From positions 1 to 20,784 of IMG/VR virus record IMGVR_UViG_3300042316_000349: DNA of 20,784 nucleotides, one strand, 5' to 3'. Under the pieces are notes generated by a model. The model was not told the DNA's origin, ran no database searches, and saw nothing but the letters and a program-made list of their open reading frames with translations. The position numbers were made by a program, and so were the translations under genes. This document shows, piece after piece, positions 13,913 through 20,504 of this stretch (positions within the stretch are counted from its first letter, which is position 1; the number at the start of each line of letters is the position of its first letter). Origin of the DNA: a virus.

Positions 13913-14128
13913 CTATGCAGTTTTGTGTGTTGATGCTGAGTACCGGACTAGTGCGTATTCGAACGCTCGTTCACGGCTCTCTTGGTCGAGTTCTTCTTCA
14001 AGTCCGCTGTAGATGATTGTCCATGCTCGTTGCATGTGCTCAGGGGCAGAGAAGGCAATGAAGTAGATCTCTGTGAGCAACTCTTCTATTGTGCGGTCAT
14101 AGTTTTCGTGTGTAAGTTCGTCACCCAT
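13913..14128 (-). CDS. 71-aa acidic helical protein, unknown
   Basis: ATG at 14128 starts a 71-aa protein, MGDELTHENYDRTIEELLTE and onward, acidic and predicted all-helical with aromatic residues (IYFIAFSAPEHMQRAW). It has no Shine-Dalgarno. Instead TATTAT ends six bases before the ATG on the minus strand, as expected for a leaderless transcript. It follows the 52-aa gene by 13 bases, and motif copies C and D begin directly at its end. No family is recognised. Confidence 0.75.
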   Translation of the reverse strand: MGDELTHENYDRTIEELLTEIYFIAFSAPEHMQRAWTIIYSGLEEELDQESRERAFEYALVRYSASTHKTA

Positions 14129-14134
14129 GTATAG

Positions 14135-14140
14135 ATAATA
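14135..14140 (-). promoter_or_regulatory. Possible -10 box for a leaderless gene
   Basis: The minus strand reads TATTAT, CTATAC, ATG. The hexamer is centred in an odd palindrome (TAGATA a TATCTA on the plus strand, 14131-14143), which also covers the stop codon of the preceding gene. No ribosome binding site is present for the downstream start. Confidence 0.4.
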
Positions 14141-14141
14141 T

Positions 14142-14300
14142 CTAACCCAGGAGTTCTTTTTTCCACTCTTCTACGTACTCTGCAATAGCAGCATCGTTGG
14201 GGATTATTGTGCGGTTTTCTTCCCTTTTGTTGTAGATAGCTACCTCTGCCATATACGCAACTCGGGACATCTTTGCTGATTTTTTGTTGTACTTACTCAT
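14142..14300 (-). CDS. 52-aa basic/acidic small protein, unknown
   Basis: ATG at 14300 is preceded by TGGAGAAAACAA, a good ribosome binding site that lies inside the end of the upstream gene. The 52-aa protein begins MSKYNKKSAKMSRVAYMAEV, basic at first, and ends with an acidic helix (AIAEYVEEWKKELLG). The start overlaps the TAA of the zinc-ribbon gene by eight bases, so the two are coupled. No family is recognised; the basic start may contact nucleic acid. Confidence 0.75.
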   Translation of the reverse strand: MSKYNKKSAKMSRVAYMAEVAIYNKREENRTIIPNDAAIAEYVEEWKKELLG

Positions 14301-14442
14301 TTGTTTTCTCCATTTCTTCTGTTGTTGTATGTCGGTTTGTATTACTACAAGATGGTGGTTCTTTCAACCCTATATACGTTACGACTGTCATTTTGCATTT
14401 AGGGCAACGCCACTCGGTTCGTTTGTTACTTGGCTTCTGCAT
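14293..14442 (-). CDS. 49-aa zinc-ribbon-like protein
   Basis: The 49-aa protein has W-R-C-P-K-C near its start and PPSCSNTNRHTT in the second half, giving Cys-x2-Cys, Cys and His ligands of a short zinc ribbon. Small proteins with W.C..C and ...L..PP.C....H are common in actinobacteriophage genomes, as far as I recall, with unknown function. ATG at 14442 lies directly downstream of motif copy E, with no Shine-Dalgarno between. It is coupled to the 52-aa gene by an eight-base overlap. A nucleic-acid-binding or protein-binding role is likely but unproven. Confidence 0.8.
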   Translation of the reverse strand: MQKPSNKRTEWRCPKCKMTVVTYIGLKEPPSCSNTNRHTTTEEMEKTNE

Positions 14443-14446
14443 TGTT

Positions 14447-14455
14447 GGTAGCGTT
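14447..14455 (-). promoter_or_regulatory. Intergenic GGTAGCGTT motif, copy E
   Basis: The plus strand reads TTGGTAGCGTTTAC in the 17-base gap between the coiled-coil gene (ending at 14460) and the zinc-ribbon start at 14442. On the coding strand AACGCTACC ends four bases before the ATG, resembling a start-associated sequence rather than a ribosome binding site. Confidence 0.5.
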
Positions 14456-14459
14456 TACT

Positions 14460-14675
14460 TTAGAGTTCAACGCCCTGAGCGATGTGGTTTCTAAGCCTAG
14501 AAATAATTGACTCGGATTGCTTTACATAACCCTTGATCTGTTCAAGTTCTTGATGCAACGAATTTGCAACATCTAACGCGTTGTCACGCTCTGTTCGTAG
14601 CGAATCAATAATGACTTGCATATCGTCCACTCTGGTTTGCCAGTACTCAAGTTCAAAGTTGTCTATTTTGTCCAT
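14460..14675 (-). CDS. 71-aa coiled-coil protein
   Basis: The protein begins MDKIDNFELEYWQTRVDDMQ and continues with heptad-like leucine, valine and isoleucine spacing (VIIDSLRTERDNALDVANSL, LEQIKGYVKQSESIISRL), so most of it should form a coiled coil. It starts three bases after the stop of the WhiB-like gene (TGATACATG), with AAAGGG about 14 bases upstream, too far to be typical. No family is recognised; it may dimerise or bridge other phage proteins. Confidence 0.75.
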   Translation of the reverse strand: MDKIDNFELEYWQTRVDDMQVIIDSLRTERDNALDVANSLHQELEQIKGYVKQSESIISRLRNHIAQGVEL

Positions 14676-14678
14676 GTA

Positions 14679-15023
14679 TCACACAATACCCTTTGTGCGT
14701 TGTTCTCTGCGGGTTTTCTTTGCCAATGTGTATCTTTGGTTGCCCGTTAGGCCACCCCAGACCCCATGCCAAATCTCGTTTGTCATTGCCCAATTTAGGC
14801 AGGTTTGCTTTACTTCACACGTATTGCAGACAGCCCTAGCGGCGTCTGACGCAACATTGTCTCCCTTGGACGGGAAGAAGAAGTCGGTTTCCATGCCGGC
14901 ACACTTGCCATTTTCCATCCAAGAAACACTCTTATCAACTAGTTCGAATTCAGCCATAAGTGCCATGTAGTTATAAGTTCCAGGCTTCGAAGCCTGTTCC
15001 CCCTTTTTCTTTTGAGTAGTCAT
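14679..15023 (-). CDS. WhiB-like iron-sulfur regulatory protein
   Basis: This 114-aa protein has the WhiB pattern: Cys41, Cys66, Cys69 and Cys75 (C..CNTCEVKQTC) to hold a 4Fe-4S cluster, followed by the GVWGG turn at 87-91 and a basic C-terminal tail (AKKTRREQRTK) that binds DNA or assists sigma-factor contact. WhiB proteins bind region 4 of the primary sigma factor in actinobacteria; phage versions can alter host transcription, septation or superinfection, as known for TM4 WhiB. ATG 15023 has AAAGG at a good distance but overlaps the transglycosylase gene by 53 bases. ATG 14966, four bases after that gene's stop, would give 95 aa and still keep all motifs. Confidence 0.95.
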   Translation of the reverse strand: MTTQKKKGEQASKPGTYNYMALMAEFELVDKSVSWMENGKCAGMETDFFFPSKGDNVASDAARAVCNTCEVKQTCLNWAMTNEIWHGVWGGLTGNQRYTLAKKTRREQRTKGIV

Positions 15024-15492
15024 AGAGCGCCTTTGCAGCGAGAAGGTTTACTTCAGGCCGAAATAGATCCTTACATTCTTTGAGTATCCTAACCGTCTGT
15101 AGGTAGCCTTTTGGGTAATACCTGCTTGGTATGCACCAAGTCCTGTCGTTAATCTGAAGCAAGCCCAGATCGGTAGATTTGTCCCTGTTTAGGGTCTTGT
15201 TGTGAGCCTTCTCGAAACACCTTGATTCTCGGTACATAATGACGTCGAGCGTGTGCAGGCTTTTGCCATACCACCCGATTGATCTCGCCAACTGCCACCA
15301 CTGAGGGCAACGAGCCGTTGAAGGTACTTTGAACTCGGGTTCTAGATTGACACGAGACAGGTTCAGAGCGCTTCTGGAGGGCGTTTTACCCCCCAGAGCT
15401 ATCTCTGGTGCTTTGTCTACTGCGGAAGCTGTCGGGCTTCCTATCAGCAAACTGATTAATGGTATGGCAAATAGCCGTCTAAATAATCTCAT
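14971..15492 (-). CDS. Secreted lysozyme-like transglycosylase
   Basis: The 173-aa protein starts with a signal peptide (MRLFRRLFAIPLISLLIGSP, then TASA and probable cleavage before VDK). The mature part has YRESRC with the likely catalytic Glu89, followed by STDLGLLQIND near 106-116 and a C-terminal ALYDYSK....FEAW segment: the layout of the lysozyme-like lytic transglycosylase fold (Glu, then G-L-x-Q-I-N). Four cysteines (62, 92, 120, 140) could form two disulfides outside the cell. AGGAG lies seven bases before ATG 15492. Being exported and far from the holin-endolysin genes, it may act on the wall on its own, or help in entry or superinfection control. Confidence 0.85.
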   Translation of the reverse strand: MRLFRRLFAIPLISLLIGSPTASAVDKAPEIALGGKTPSRSALNLSRVNLEPEFKVPSTARCPQWWQLARSIGWYGKSLHTLDVIMYRESRCFEKAHNKTLNRDKSTDLGLLQINDRTWCIPSRYYPKGYLQTVRILKECKDLFRPEVNLLAAKALYDYSKEKGGTGFEAWNL

Positions 15493-15518
15493 TTGGTTCT
15501 CCTAGTTTATCAAATGTA

Positions 15519-15971
15519 TTACGAAATAAGGCTTACAAGTTGTGCAAACTCCTCCAATGTCATTAAAACGATACCGTCAGTTTTCCCATCGGGCATAGCA
15601 ATCATCGCAAAAGGTCTTATGTCACCCATTGCTTTTGATGCATCTGATTGACCCTTTGCTTGATAGAAGCGTGTAGCAATTGGCCCAACTTGTACGCCAG
15701 CTTTAACTTCAACACGAAACATGCCACCCCAATGCTCTTCATGGCGTGTTCCTGCGTTACCGGTAGCCGATAAACCTAACTTGCGCCTAGCTATACGAGC
15801 CTTGTTGTCACCTTTGGTTCGGTTTCTCTTCCCTCGTGCAGTTGGATCATTACAACCTTTTACACGACGTAAACCGTCACGAGCAGGCTTTAACAACAAA
15901 CCGAATTTAGGACAACCATCCGTGTTGCATTTTTCCTGATTGCCTTGACACTCACCCTTGCGTTCATCCAT
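15519..15971 (-). CDS. Putative PD-(D/E)XK-like nuclease with N-terminal cysteine cluster
   Basis: ATG at 15971 overlaps the stop of the ribbon-helix-helix gene as TAATG; the open frame further upstream is overlap only. The 150-aa protein has Cys8, Cys15, Cys20 and Cys40 near the start, possibly a zinc site, then a basic linker (RGKRNRTKGDNKARIARRKL). The core HEEHWGGMFRVEVKAGVQVG holds an E-V-K that fits the ExK of PD-(D/E)XK nucleases such as Holliday junction resolvases, with following RFYQAKGQSD and FAMIAMPDGK. The neighbours are annealing protein and exonuclease, which suits a junction-resolving role. The fold assignment is a motif-level guess. Confidence 0.8.
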   Translation of the reverse strand: MDERKGECQGNQEKCNTDGCPKFGLLLKPARDGLRRVKGCNDPTARGKRNRTKGDNKARIARRKLGLSATGNAGTRHEEHWGGMFRVEVKAGVQVGPIATRFYQAKGQSDASKAMGDIRPFAMIAMPDGKTDGIVLMTLEEFAQLVSLIS

Positions 15972-16126
15972 TATTCGTTGATTTTTAGAACTTCGTTTAA
16001 TGCTTTGCGTACCGCTTGTGATCGGTTCATGTCCCAATCGTTGGCAAAGGCATCGAGTAGTTCCAACTGTTTTGTTTCTAAACGAATAGCAATAAGGGTC
16101 TTACGCTTTATCTTTTTGGTTTCCAT
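15971..16126 (-). CDS. 51-aa ribbon-helix-helix DNA-binding protein
   Basis: ATG at 16126 follows GAGGAGAAGTA, whose AGGAG is an ideal ribosome binding site embedded in the end of the annealing-protein gene; both ends are TAATG overlaps. The protein has a basic start (METKKIKRKT), a strand LIAIRLETK, a helix QLELLDAFANDW and a second helix NRSQAVRKALNEVL. This is the Arc/CopG/MetJ ribbon-helix-helix fold, in which a dimer puts paired strands into the DNA major groove. It is a candidate repressor or transcription regulator, and a possible binder of the GGTAGCGTT motif, although that link is untested. Confidence 0.85.
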   Translation of the reverse strand: METKKIKRKTLIAIRLETKQLELLDAFANDWDMNRSQAVRKALNEVLKINE

Positions 16127-16962
16127 TACTTCTCCTCTGCGGCAATTAAGATTGAAATAAGTTCAGACGCTTCGCCTTTGCGAAGTTCTTTGAAGTCGCC
16201 AATTGGTCGACCTGCCAATTGGCTAGCCATCTCTAGGCGCTCTTGCTTGCTGTACTTCTGGTTGATGCACAACGCTGTAAGTTTTCCTACCTGTGCCGGC
16301 GATGAGGCTTCCTGTGGATTCTTTACTCCACGGGGCCTTGAGTCATCTGCGACATTGACAAGCTCTGAACCTTGGAAATGACTTGCAATTTCATCAACAG
16401 GCATTGCCCTGCCAATCTTTTGCGTAGTTTCCCTTATTTTCATAAGACCTTCTGCCTTTGAAAACACTGGCTCATCTTCTGGATTTGGTCGGTAGTCATC
16501 ATCGGTTAGTGGTGGTGGCCCATCATCGTGCTGTACTGGCTGTGGCTTTGGACGACTAGATACTGGTGCCGATGGGGCATGTGCTACGTCATCCCACTCT
16601 TGCTTTGTCCACAAACTTAGACATATTCCGAAACGCATACTGGCGTTGCGAATGAAGTCACTGCACAATTCCTTGAGCAAGTCAGGCTTGTTATGCATTA
16701 CTGAACCAATTCCAAGACGGCGCACACCATGAATGGTTAGCCATCCAGCCATGTGAGCCATACCGTTCTCGACTCGATAAGCCGGCAAGCCATCGGTATC
16801 AAATGCAACTGGCTCCCACGACCACTCTGGATCGACTTCGATAAGCATTTTTGTTACGTCAGCGTGTCCGACAAAATCGAGAGACATTCCCCCACGAGGG
16901 AGTTTGCCTACAAGTTTTGGATCTGGAACGCCGTAATTACTGATGATTTCTTCTAGTTTCAT
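16126..16962 (-). CDS. Rad52-like single-strand annealing protein
   Basis: The 278-aa protein has an N-terminal domain of about 125 residues with segments typical of phage Rad52/Sak-type annealing proteins: GGMSLDFVGHADVTKMLIEV, WEPVAFD..GLPAY, GWLTIHGV.RLGIG and the helix DFIRNASMRFGICLSLW. A Pro- and Asp-rich linker (residues about 130-165) leads to a C-terminal segment SSPAQVGKLTALCINQKYSK that continues with RPIGDFKELRKGEASELIS, a small helical domain often attached to phage recombinases. Such proteins anneal complementary single strands after an exonuclease has resected DNA; the YqaJ-type exonuclease gene directly upstream is coupled by TAATG. The family call is by motif resemblance. Confidence 0.85.
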   Translation of the reverse strand: MKLEEIISNYGVPDPKLVGKLPRGGMSLDFVGHADVTKMLIEVDPEWSWEPVAFDTDGLPAYRVENGMAHMAGWLTIHGVRRLGIGSVMHNKPDLLKELCSDFIRNASMRFGICLSLWTKQEWDDVAHAPSAPVSSRPKPQPVQHDDGPPPLTDDDYRPNPEDEPVFSKAEGLMKIRETTQKIGRAMPVDEIASHFQGSELVNVADDSRPRGVKNPQEASSPAQVGKLTALCINQKYSKQERLEMASQLAGRPIGDFKELRKGEASELISILIAAEEK

Positions 16963-17903
16963 TATCTGTCTCCTTTTTTGGTGATTTTCATAACTCGGTA
17001 ACTGGTTTCTTTTTTATATTTCTCACACAAGACTGGGTGATCTATTTGAAGTTGCTTGGTATCTACAGAACTTCTCTTATTACTTCTCCAAGTAACGACT
17101 GTTTCCCCATTGATTCTACCTGTATCGGCTTCTCCGAGCAACAGAGCGATCGATGCTTTGAGTTCGTCCTCTTTCTTTTCCAACTCCCTTTTGCTTTCAC
17201 GGACTTCCTCTAGCCATGTAAGAACAGATAGTGCTTCTTCTGGTAGTTCTGTAGCAAGCATGGAGCTTTCTGGATACCACATTTCTGCGTGTTTGTACTC
17301 AGGCACTGCATCTGGTGGCATCTGACCGTTATGGATGTAGTCAAGGAACCTTGCACATGCATCGATATGGATCTGCTTCTCGTCACTGCTTACAAACTGC
17401 TCATAGGTGTGTATCTGCATTGCTGAGTCGAAGATGATCCAATTAATCGTGTCTGACCCTGTGCATATTGCTTGCTGAACGCCCTGCCAATACCAATACC
17501 TTGGCAACATACCGTCCCATCGACGTGTGCTTGTTTTGATTTCGTAAGGAATACCGTTTGCGTCGACAGCATCTAGGGTTGCAATAAGGTTTGCCCGTCC
17601 ATCGTCATAGCAATACATCTGATCGGGTGTTGTTAGTTCCAACCCGCCCATATCTGCGTACCACTGCAGAATAAATGGTTCCAAACGATTGCCACGTTCC
17701 ATTGCCTGCGTAGGCTCTTTTGGCTCTGGTGCGTTTGCAGCCAGCAAGTCAAAGGCTAGGTCGGCTACTGAAGTAAACGGATTCTCTCCGTGTACTGCGC
17801 CTGCAACAGAAGCAGATATTCTTGATCTGTTATCGGCATCTTTCCAACGCACGTTTAGCCATTCTTGCGAACCGTGTGGTGGCTTTTGAACTGTATATCT
17901 CAT
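16962..17903 (-). CDS. YqaJ-type phage exonuclease
   Basis: The 313-aa protein shows the YqaJ/lambda-exonuclease type PD-(D/E)XK core: GSQEWLNVRW near the start, SRISASVAGAVHGENPFTS, ERGNRLEPFILQWY, the catalytic segment ATLDAVDANGIPYEIKTSTR (Asp, then E-x-K) and YWYWQGVQQAICTG with the paired glutamines. This class resects double-stranded DNA to make single strands for the annealing protein, whose coupled gene follows. A coiled-coil insertion (VRESKRELEKKEDELKA) lies in the C-terminal third. ATG 17903 has an excellent ribosome binding site (GGAGAAGGAG, five bases away), the strongest in this region. Confidence 0.92.
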   Translation of the reverse strand: MRYTVQKPPHGSQEWLNVRWKDADNRSRISASVAGAVHGENPFTSVADLAFDLLAANAPEPKEPTQAMERGNRLEPFILQWYADMGGLELTTPDQMYCYDDGRANLIATLDAVDANGIPYEIKTSTRRWDGMLPRYWYWQGVQQAICTGSDTINWIIFDSAMQIHTYEQFVSSDEKQIHIDACARFLDYIHNGQMPPDAVPEYKHAEMWYPESSMLATELPEEALSVLTWLEEVRESKRELEKKEDELKASIALLLGEADTGRINGETVVTWRSNKRSSVDTKQLQIDHPVLCEKYKKETSYRVMKITKKGDR

Positions 17904-17943
17904 ATTTACTCCTTCTCCTAGGTGTAATACGAGTGTATATCAA

Positions 17944-18267
17944 TTACCGTTTCTTTGCAACCTTTGCCACCGGTTTTTTTGTTTCTGCCTGATTTATCAT
18001 CACAACTTCCTGCACCATGCCATTAGGAATATGGGTTACCATGCCGATAGTTTTGAGATCTTTTGCCTCATCTGGGCACCAAGATCCGGTAACGCTTACG
18101 TATCCCTCAAGGCAGTTAGGCCAGAGAAAACCCACTGTGACAACTGCCACCTTCTCCGGTTTGTATTCCTTTACCGAAATCCAACCATTCTCTGAATCAA
18201 AAGCGTCAATCCAGTGAATTGCAACCAAAGACCAAGGGCACGTAGTAATTATCTTGTGGCTTTCCAT
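17944..18267 (-). CDS. Conserved phage protein with W-x-DA segment, unknown
   Basis: The 107-aa protein has an N-terminal beta-rich half with AIHWIDAFDSENGWISVKEY, then VAVVTVGFLWP and THIPNGMVQEVVMI, and a basic tail (KKPVAKVAKKR). A 'W.DA...GW..........VG.L....' arrangement with a closing IP.G.V stretch occurs in small proteins of many phages; I cannot name a function. Its start overlaps the MRE11-like stop as TAATG. The 40-base gap after its stop precedes the strong ribosome binding site of the exonuclease gene. Confidence 0.85.
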   Translation of the reverse strand: MESHKIITTCPWSLVAIHWIDAFDSENGWISVKEYKPEKVAVVTVGFLWPNCLEGYVSVTGSWCPDEAKDLKTIGMVTHIPNGMVQEVVMINQAETKKPVAKVAKKR

Positions 18268-19322
18268 TACCAGCCTTCTTTCTTTCGATCCATGCAGAAC
18301 ACTGGGGCCTGTATGGTGATGTTTCTTTCGGGTGTTACTACTGCCAACGCTTGCTGAGGTTGCTCGTGTGAAAAACCCATGATGAGAGAATATTCATCGG
18401 GGCCCTTGAGTGAGCCATTAACTACCATCGCAGGGGTTGAGATGTACTGGTGCCAGTGACCAAGCCATAGGGTGCTAAAGGACTTGCCTGTTGCTAAGTA
18501 GCGTCCCTGCTTCCTGGCTCGCATCCGCATGATTGGTGGATAAATACCGCCAATACCGCCACCACCGGATACTTGGTCTCCGTGTGTTACTAGGTGACCG
18601 TAGTTGTAGATCTGGATTAGTGCATCAGCGGATTCAGGTATGGTAAAAGTCACACGTCGGTCTGCACGGAAATGACGCTCTACCATCTTGGCTATGAGCC
18701 AGTCGAAGTTGGTGCGCACACGCTGTTTCATGCGAGGCTTGCGGGTAGTTCGTCCGTGGTTGCCCACTACAGACACAACATGGCACTTCTTGAACTCATC
18801 GGTAAGCAACTGAACTGCGGCAGCTACCTGCTCAGACCAGAACAACAATGAACCAATCATTGTGTCCTCGTTGGTAAGGGCTAACTCTTCGTGAATGTCA
18901 CCAGTAAAGATGTCACCACCAAGGACTACTACAACGCCGTCATAGTTCACACCCGATAGATAGTGGCGTGACATTTTGATTACGTTCTGCGTCCACTTCT
19001 CTAGTCGCATTACAGCAATTTGACGGTTGTATGCGTTTAATCCTTCCATTTCATCGGGATTAACCACCTCATCAAAGTGCGTGTCCGATAGCATCACAAC
19101 CAGAGTTGCTGCACTATTCTTTGGTTTTGCAGGAGCCAACCAAACAGGAGGCATAATTGCTGTTCCCTCTGCCAAATCAACCACTGATAAAGCCCGTTCT
19201 AGCTCTTCTATTTGTGTGGTTAATCGGGCATTTTGGTTGGCGTAACTGTCACGCTGTTTGCGTAGACGAATCATGTCAGTGTCGACGCTGATTGCCTCTG
19301 TAAGATCAGACTTTAGGGACAT
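18267..19322 (-). CDS. MRE11-like calcineurin-type phosphoesterase
   Basis: The 351-aa protein begins with a helical coiled-coil region (residues 1-50: MIRLRKQRDSYANQNARLTT and IEELERAL). The metallophosphoesterase core carries all expected metal ligands: LSDTHF (Asp80, His82), GGDIFTG (Asp137), GNHGR (Asn188, His189), THGD (His247) and GHWHQ (His289, His291). Such proteins in actinophages are usually described as MRE11-type double-strand break nucleases. It stands upstream of the exonuclease and annealing protein, consistent with a recombination or replication-restart role. The start overlaps the HTH gene by 17 bases. A phosphatase or protein phosphatase activity remains possible; no partner ATPase of the Rad50/SbcC type is visible. 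Confidence 0.88.
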   Translation of the reverse strand: MSLKSDLTEAISVDTDMIRLRKQRDSYANQNARLTTQIEELERALSVVDLAEGTAIMPPVWLAPAKPKNSAATLVVMLSDTHFDEVVNPDEMEGLNAYNRQIAVMRLEKWTQNVIKMSRHYLSGVNYDGVVVVLGGDIFTGDIHEELALTNEDTMIGSLLFWSEQVAAAVQLLTDEFKKCHVVSVVGNHGRTTRKPRMKQRVRTNFDWLIAKMVERHFRADRRVTFTIPESADALIQIYNYGHLVTHGDQVSGGGGIGGIYPPIMRMRARKQGRYLATGKSFSTLWLGHWHQYISTPAMVVNGSLKGPDEYSLIMGFSHEQPQQALAVVTPERNITIQAPVFCMDRKKEGW

Positions 19323-19563
19323 GTACCATCTCTCCTCTACGGTAGGTATTTATCGCGGCTGGTTTGATGTTATACCCGCGAAGGTTCAAAGCGCGAGCAA
19401 TACTCGCAGCGGAATACATCGGGTTGTCTAAAGCCTCCAGTAAATCTAAACGATCTTGACCTTCAAGTTGTTCAACAATTTTTACTAAAAGCGGTATCCG
19501 CCCGGAAGGGTGATACTGGTTGTTGTTAATCTCGCTTAGGAGATTTCCTTTTGGCTTGTTCAA
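19306..19563 (-). CDS. 85-aa helix-turn-helix protein
   Basis: The start is TTG at 19563, supported by GGGAG six bases upstream. The protein has a polar N-terminus, a helix LVKIVEQLEGQDRLDLLEAL and a likely helix-turn-helix (SAASIARALNLRGYNIKPAA followed by INTYRRGE). The last part resembles phage proteins that read 'S...IA.AL...G..IS..TV..HRR'. It overlaps the 57-aa gene upstream by 38 bases and the MRE11-like gene downstream by 17. A role in transcription or replication control is likely but not shown. Confidence 0.82.
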   Translation of the reverse strand: MNKPKGNLLSEINNNQYHPSGRIPLLVKIVEQLEGQDRLDLLEALDNPMYSAASIARALNLRGYNIKPAAINTYRRGEMVHVPKV

Positions 19564-19699
19564 CTCTTGCTCCCTCTATGAGTTTGTTTAGCTTTTCGAT
19601 AATTTCCCACAGTTGATCTGCTTCATTTCTGCTGGGTGTTACTTTTAGGAGACTGTCACGGATCAACGTAAGGTCTACGGTAGTCAACTGCTTTGACAT
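19526..19699 (-). CDS. 57-aa small helical protein, unknown
   Basis: A 57-codon frame starts at ATG 19699, with AAGAAGGTG about nine bases upstream, and ends with TAA at 19526. The protein begins MSKQLTTVDLTLIRDSLLKV, followed by an amphipathic helix ADQLWEIIEKLNKLIEGARV and a basic tail (KRKSPKRD). It fills what would otherwise be a gap between the membrane protein and the HTH gene and overlaps the latter. No family is recognised. The composition suggests a small dimerising, possibly nucleic-acid-binding protein. Confidence 0.75.
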   Translation of the reverse strand: MSKQLTTVDLTLIRDSLLKVTPSRNEADQLWEIIEKLNKLIEGARVEQAKRKSPKRD

Positions 19700-19726
19700 T
19701 TGCAAGCACCTTCTTCTAGAGGTTTA

Positions 19727-19942
19727 TTAGTGCTTGGACTCTAGGTGGTCTTTCAGCTTGTTGTCAACCTGTTCAACTTTGATTTCGGTTCGGACTATTC
19801 CTTTGTTTATGTACTTCAGCATCCCCATGACGACATCGTGATCACGGCGATTTTCTTTACGGAATTGGGAAACGATAACGGTCAGCAGACCGAAAGCACC
19901 AGTAACAGCAGCAGCGAGAATAAGGCTCCACCCTGCATCCAT
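19727..19942 (-). CDS. Small one-helix membrane protein, holin-like
   Basis: ATG at 19942, seven bases past the endolysin stop, gives a 71-aa protein; the open frame further upstream only overlaps the endolysin. It begins MDAGWSLILAAAVTGAFGLL and continues TVIVSQF, one transmembrane helix of about 20 residues, followed by a charged cytoplasmic part (RKENRRDHDVVMGMLKYINK) and a helical acidic-basic C-terminus. A single N-terminal helix plus a helical charged tail next to an endolysin is the layout of a class of phage holins or holin partners (DUF2746-like in actinophages). It probably works with the two-helix protein at 20504-20761. No Shine-Dalgarno is evident, so translation may couple to the endolysin. 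Confidence 0.8.
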   Translation of the reverse strand: MDAGWSLILAAAVTGAFGLLTVIVSQFRKENRRDHDVVMGMLKYINKGIVRTEIKVEQVDNKLKDHLESKH

Positions 19943-19949
19943 AGGTCTG

Positions 19950-20504
19950 TCATGCCGTCTTTGATGCGAGCCACGCCTTAACGCGCTCAGGGGTGTCATC
20001 ACCTGCTACATAACGGATATGCCACGGCTCAGATGGGAGTGCTTCCCATGAGAAACCGAACGACACAGCGTTGGCTGCTAACCATTGCAAGCGCTTTGGA
20101 TTAGTTGAGTCCTTAATATCAATGGCCACCCCGAGGTTATGCTTCGAGGTTCCAGGGACAGCCATCATCGCGTTACCTTTTTTCAGGTAGTACGGGATGC
20201 CTTTGTAGACGCGAGGCTTCTCGCCTTTCACTACTTCGGTTGTGTATCGCTGGTAGAACCCGTACTCCTGTACCGCCAACGTGCGATATGTGTCCGCTGG
20301 AGATGTCGGAGATAGGTCAATTCCTTCTGCGTTTGCTGCCGCATCCATCGCCTCGTATGCGTCGGCGGCACAATGATGCAAGATGCCTTTTCCTTCAATC
20401 GGGCGAAGAAGTTTAGGGCCAAGCGCACCAGGTTTTGCGTTCTTCAGATGTGAACAAAGTTTGACAGGGATAATTGGCAGTTTAGATATGTCTACCTTTG
20501 CCAT
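19950..20504 (-). CDS. M15/VanY-type peptidase endolysin
   Basis: The 184-aa protein carries the zinc-peptidase motifs of the VanY/M15 family: SKHNLGVAIDI (the S-x-H-x-x-G-x-A-x-D pattern) near 119-129 and EPWHIRYV near 159-166, which together supply His, Asp and His ligands. Such enzymes cut peptides of the cell wall, often the L-Ala-D-Glu or D-Ala crosslink. There is no signal peptide, so the enzyme needs a holin, and it sits between two holin-like membrane genes, forming a lysis cassette. No separate wall-binding domain is present. ATG 20504 overlaps the holin-like stop as TAATG. Confidence 0.92.
   Translation of the reverse strand: MAKVDISKLPIIPVKLCSHLKNAKPGALGPKLLRPIEGKGILHHCAADAYEAMDAAANAEGIDLSPTSPADTYRTLAVQEYGFYQRYTTEVVKGEKPRVYKGIPYYLKKGNAMMAVPGTSKHNLGVAIDIKDSTNPKRLQWLAANAVSFGFSWEALPSEPWHIRYVAGDDTPERVKAWLASKTA

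Noticed and set aside
15972-16037. N-terminal extension of the nuclease-like protein (to 172 aa)
   Set aside because: It overlaps the ribbon-helix-helix gene in another frame, whereas ATG 15971 forms a TAATG overlap like its neighbours.
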